From positions 1 through 7,880 of the forward strand of contig CAMJGU010000035.1 in assembly GCA_946405325.1 (NCBI GenBank): a DNA stretch of 7,880 nucleotides, written 5' to 3'. A program made the translations under genes and the position numbers. The stretch comes from an uncultured Clostridia bacterium. Lineage in GTDB: Bacteria > Bacillota_A > Clostridia > Oscillospirales > Oscillospiraceae. Position 1 is the stretch's first letter, and the number at the start of each line of letters is the position of its first letter. A model generated the notes under the pieces. It had not been told where the DNA came from and did no database searches. It worked only from the letters and a program-made list of their open reading frames with translations. This document shows, piece by piece, positions 6,115 to 7,880 of this stretch.

Positions 6115-7017
6115 TCACTTTTCTTTCGCCAGCCGGAACTGCACCGCGGAGAGCAGTCCGATGAAGATGGCGAGGATCACGCCCATCGCGTTGCCGTAGC
6201 CGAAACGGTACAGCTTGAAGGCGGTATAGTAGATGTAGTACATGACGGTCTCGGTGGCATAGTTCGGACCGCCGGAGGTCAGCAGCTGGATCAGCGCAAA
6301 GCACTGGAAGCTGTTGATCGTCGTGATGACGAGGATATAGAGCGTGGTGGGCATGATGAGCGGCCAGCGGATCTTCCAGAAGCTCTGGAGATCGGTGGCG
6401 CCGTCCACCTCCGCCGCCTCCACCAGCGTCGCGTCCACGTTGCCGAGCGCCGAGACGTACAGCACGATGGGCTGACCGACGGAGGTCGTCAGCAGAATGA
6501 TGATGATGCCCCACAGCGCAAAGCGCTGGTCGCCGAGCCAGTTGATGTTCTGGTCGATGACGCCCATGCCCTTTAAGACATAGTTGAGCACGCCGTAGTA
6601 GTTGTTGTAGATCCATTTCCACACCACCGTGACGGCGACGGAGCCGGTGACCACGGGAAGGTAGAAAATGATGCGGAACAGGCTCATGATGGAGTCCTTC
6701 ATGCGGTAGATGGCGGACGCCACCCACAGCGAGAAGATGCACACCACCGGCACGCTGACGAACACGATGACAAACGTGTTTTTCAGCGCCTTGAGGAACA
6801 CGGGATCCTTCCACAGCTCCACATAGTTCGCGAAGCCGACGAACACATCCGGCGTGTTCTGGTTCATATTGGAGTCAAAGAAGCTGGTGTAGACGCACAG
6901 CACCATCGGGATCACAACGAACCCGACGAAGAAGATCAGGCTGGGCAGCATAAAGAGGTAGCCCGCGATGTTCTCCCTCCGTGCCAGCGCGCGGCTCATA
7001 CTGGGTTGATTGGCCAA
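6115..7017 (-). CDS. Carbohydrate ABC transporter permease, MalF type
   Basis: The product is the first of two membrane subunits of the minus-strand CUT1 sugar importer: 300 residues with about six helices (roughly 18-43, 80-102, 113-134, 168-190, 222-245, 275-294). The start A-R-R-E-N-I-A-G-Y-L-F-M-L-P is the classic MalF/UgpA-like beginning. The EAA loop is E-A-A-E-V-D-G-A-T from Glu200, followed by W-K-I-R-W-P-L-I-M-P at 214-223, and the Q-L-L-T-S-G-G-P-N motif at 244-252 is also typical. The start is uncertain. A TTG at 7017 has a GAGAGGGGG ribosome binding site ten bases upstream and is used here; the ATG at 6999 (residue 7) lacks a visible Shine-Dalgarno sequence at the right distance. 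It pairs with the MalG-type permease 12 bases downstream and with the binding protein upstream. Confidence 0.94.
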   Translation of the reverse strand: MANQPSMSRALARRENIAGYLFMLPSLIFFVGFVVIPMVLCVYTSFFDSNMNQNTPDVFVGFANYVELWKDPVFLKALKNTFVIVFVSVPVVCIFSLWVASAIYRMKDSIMSLFRIIFYLPVVTGSVAVTVVWKWIYNNYYGVLNYVLKGMGVIDQNINWLGDQRFALWGIIIILLTTSVGQPIVLYVSALGNVDATLVEAAEVDGATDLQSFWKIRWPLIMPTTLYILVITTINSFQCFALIQLLTSGGPNYATETVMYYIYYTAFKLYRFGYGNAMGVILAIFIGLLSAVQFRLAKEK

Positions 7018-7025
7018 GGCGAAAA

Positions 7026-7036
7026 CGCCCCCTCTC
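7026..7036 (-). promoter_or_regulatory. Ribosome binding site supporting a TTG start
   Basis: Read on the minus strand, GAGAGGGGG lies ten bases before TTG at 7017, and nothing similar precedes the in-frame ATG at 6999. The site also lies close downstream of the hairpin at 7048-7083, so the folding of that hairpin leaves it free. It decides the start in favour of TTG, though the spacing is on the long side. Confidence 0.5.
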
Positions 7037-7047
7037 GGAGAAAATGA

Positions 7048-7083
7048 GGAATCCCCCCGCCCCGCGTGGGGCGGGGGGATTCC
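7048..7083 (-). terminator. GC-rich intercistronic hairpin between binding-protein and permease genes
   Basis: The segments 7048-7063 and 7068-7083 are perfectly complementary over 16 base pairs around a four-base loop, with runs of six and four C/G in the stem. On the minus strand the stem is followed by TCATTTTCTCC, a short, interrupted T-tract. It sits 33 bases after the binding-protein stop and about 30 bases before the MalF-type start. In sugar ABC operons such hairpins commonly act as leaky terminators and 3' barriers that keep binding-protein mRNA more abundant than permease mRNA. The structure is seen; the role is inferred. Confidence 0.8.
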
Positions 7084-7116
7084 CGGTTCAAGCCTTTAGA
7101 TGTTCTGCCTGCGAAA

Positions 7117-7880
7117 TCAGGTGCCGGCGTTCGCCTCGGCACAGAACTGGTCGACGGCGGCCTTGATGGCAGCCTCGCTGCCGTCGCTCTGGCCGACCTG
7201 CTGGAGCATATTCCACCACGCGGTGCGCGCCTGCGCCCAGCCGGTGGTGACCTGATAGTAGTCGCCCAGCATCGGCATCAGCTTGTTGTACTCGCCCATG
7301 ATCGGGTTGTCGCTCCACGCGTCCACGGTGCTGCGGGCGGGGAAGAAGTTCGCCGCGCGGACGGCGTCCACGGTGTGGTCGCTGTCGCACATGAACTGGA
7401 TGAACTGCTTCGCGGCGTCGATCTTGCCCTGGTCGCCGTTATCGAAGATACCGAAGCCCCAGATACCGCCCTGCAGCTTGGCATTGCCGTCCTCGGACGG
7501 GAACGCCATGAAGACGATGTCGTCGCCGCTGAGCGTCTTGCCGGCGCCGGTGTCGGCGGAGTTGGGGTTGAGCTGCTGCGCGATGTTCCAGCAGAACGCC
7601 ATCTTCAGCGTGCCGTTGTAGAACAGCGCGATCTCGTCGCCGCCGACGAGGGAGGGATCGTAAGCGATGCCCTTGAGGTCATAGAGCTCCTTGAGCGCCT
7701 GGATGTTCTTCGCATCGTCCCAGGTGTACTTGGTGTGCTCGGCGTTGGTGAAGGTGCCGCCGTAGAGGTTGTTCACCAGCGCGCGGGTGCCCTGGTCGCC
7801 GCCCTGACCGGAGCAGTACACGGCACCGACGGTGCCGCCGAACTTCGCCTCAAGGGCGTTGACGGCATTGATGAACTGCT
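7117..7880 (-). CDS. Extracellular sugar-binding protein of ABC transporter (C-terminal part)
   Basis: This is the last 253 or so residues of a solute-binding protein (SBP_bac_1-like fold, CUT1 family). The N-terminal part, with the expected lipoprotein signal, lies beyond the window. The frame is open to the edge, so the internal start-like codon at 7821 is not the true start. Typical features are the Y-N-G-T-L-K-M-A-F-C-W-N stretch (codons near 7580-7620), where the chain crosses back between lobes; the G-G-I-W-G-F-G-I-F segment near 7440-7480, followed by A-A-K-Q-F-I-Q-F-M (near 7385-7415); and N-F-F-P-A-R-S-T-V near 7325-7355. Many tryptophan and tyrosine residues suit sugar stacking. It is the first visible gene of the minus-strand operon and precedes both permeases. 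Family assignment is clear. Sialic acid as ligand is inferred only from the downstream lyase and NanQ-like genes. Confidence 0.92.
   Translation of the reverse strand, partial: QFINAVNALEAKFGGTVGAVYCSGQGGDQGTRALVNNLYGGTFTNAEHTKYTWDDAKNIQALKELYDLKGIAYDPSLVGGDEIALFYNGTLKMAFCWNIAQQLNPNSADTGAGKTLSGDDIVFMAFPSEDGNAKLQGGIWGFGIFDNGDQGKIDAAKQFIQFMCDSDHTVDAVRAANFFPARSTVDAWSDNPIMGEYNKLMPMLGDYYQVTTGWAQARTAWWNMLQQVGQSDGSEAAIKAAVDQFCAEANAGT

Noticed and set aside
5089..6576. A 495-codon open frame on the plus strand across the NanQ-like and permease genes.
   Set aside because: Its product is dominated by Arg, Asp, Glu and His with no fold-like pattern, and the opposite strand encodes full, motif-bearing permeases in the same place.
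7822..7880. The start-like codon at 7821 as the true start of the binding protein.
   Set aside because: The frame stays open to the window edge with family-like sequence (F-I-N-A-V-N-A-L-E-A-K-F) and no signal peptide, so the gene continues upstream.
1..7880. Possible phage, transposon, CRISPR, tRNA or toxin-antitoxin content.
   Set aside because: I looked for terminal repeats, direct-repeat arrays, cloverleaf patterns and small paired genes and saw none; the DNA is almost fully accounted for by two metabolic operons.

Overview
The window is GC-rich bacterial DNA carrying the ends of two convergent carbohydrate-utilisation operons. They meet at one strong bidirectional terminator (about 3752-3792). 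CUT1-type sugar ABC permeases without a local ATPase gene, a YesL (DUF624) protein, an ECF-transporter S component, AAGGAG/GAGGGG-type ribosome binding sites and tight operon packing all point to Bacillota. A GC-rich gut clostridial lineage is the best guess, but no marker gene fixes the taxon. There are no RNA genes, insertion sequences, CRISPR arrays or phage genes, and no gene-free stretch longer than about 100 bases.

Plus-strand operon (1-3751): the 3' end of a MalG-type sugar permease; a spacer with a GC-rich hairpin; a YesL-family membrane protein; a complete 729-residue GH36 alpha-galactosidase, translationally coupled to yesL by an ATGA overlap; and an ECF-transporter S component of unknown ligand. 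The alpha-galactosidase has every catalytic residue expected of the family. The operon most likely imports alpha-galactosides and hydrolyses them in the cytoplasm.

Minus-strand operon (7880 down to 3802), in transcription order: the C-terminal part of a sugar-binding lipoprotein; a near-perfect GC-rich hairpin; MalF-type permease; MalG-type permease; a YhcH/YjgK/YiaL (NanQ-like) protein; and an N-acetylneuraminate lyase-type aldolase. The aldolase, the NanQ-like protein and a CUT1 transporter together are best read as a sialic-acid (or related 2-keto sugar acid) uptake and cleavage operon. The products expected are ManNAc and pyruvate. NanE, NanK and a sialidase are not in view.

Together the operons suggest a bacterium feeding on host mucin-type or dietary galactoside glycans. 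Neither operon encodes its transport ATPase here, so both probably share an MsmK/MalK-type ATPase encoded elsewhere. I found no convincing wholly new system. The points most worth a second look are the ECF S component at the end of the alpha-galactosidase operon, the intercistronic hairpin below the binding-protein gene, and active-site substitutions in the lyase.
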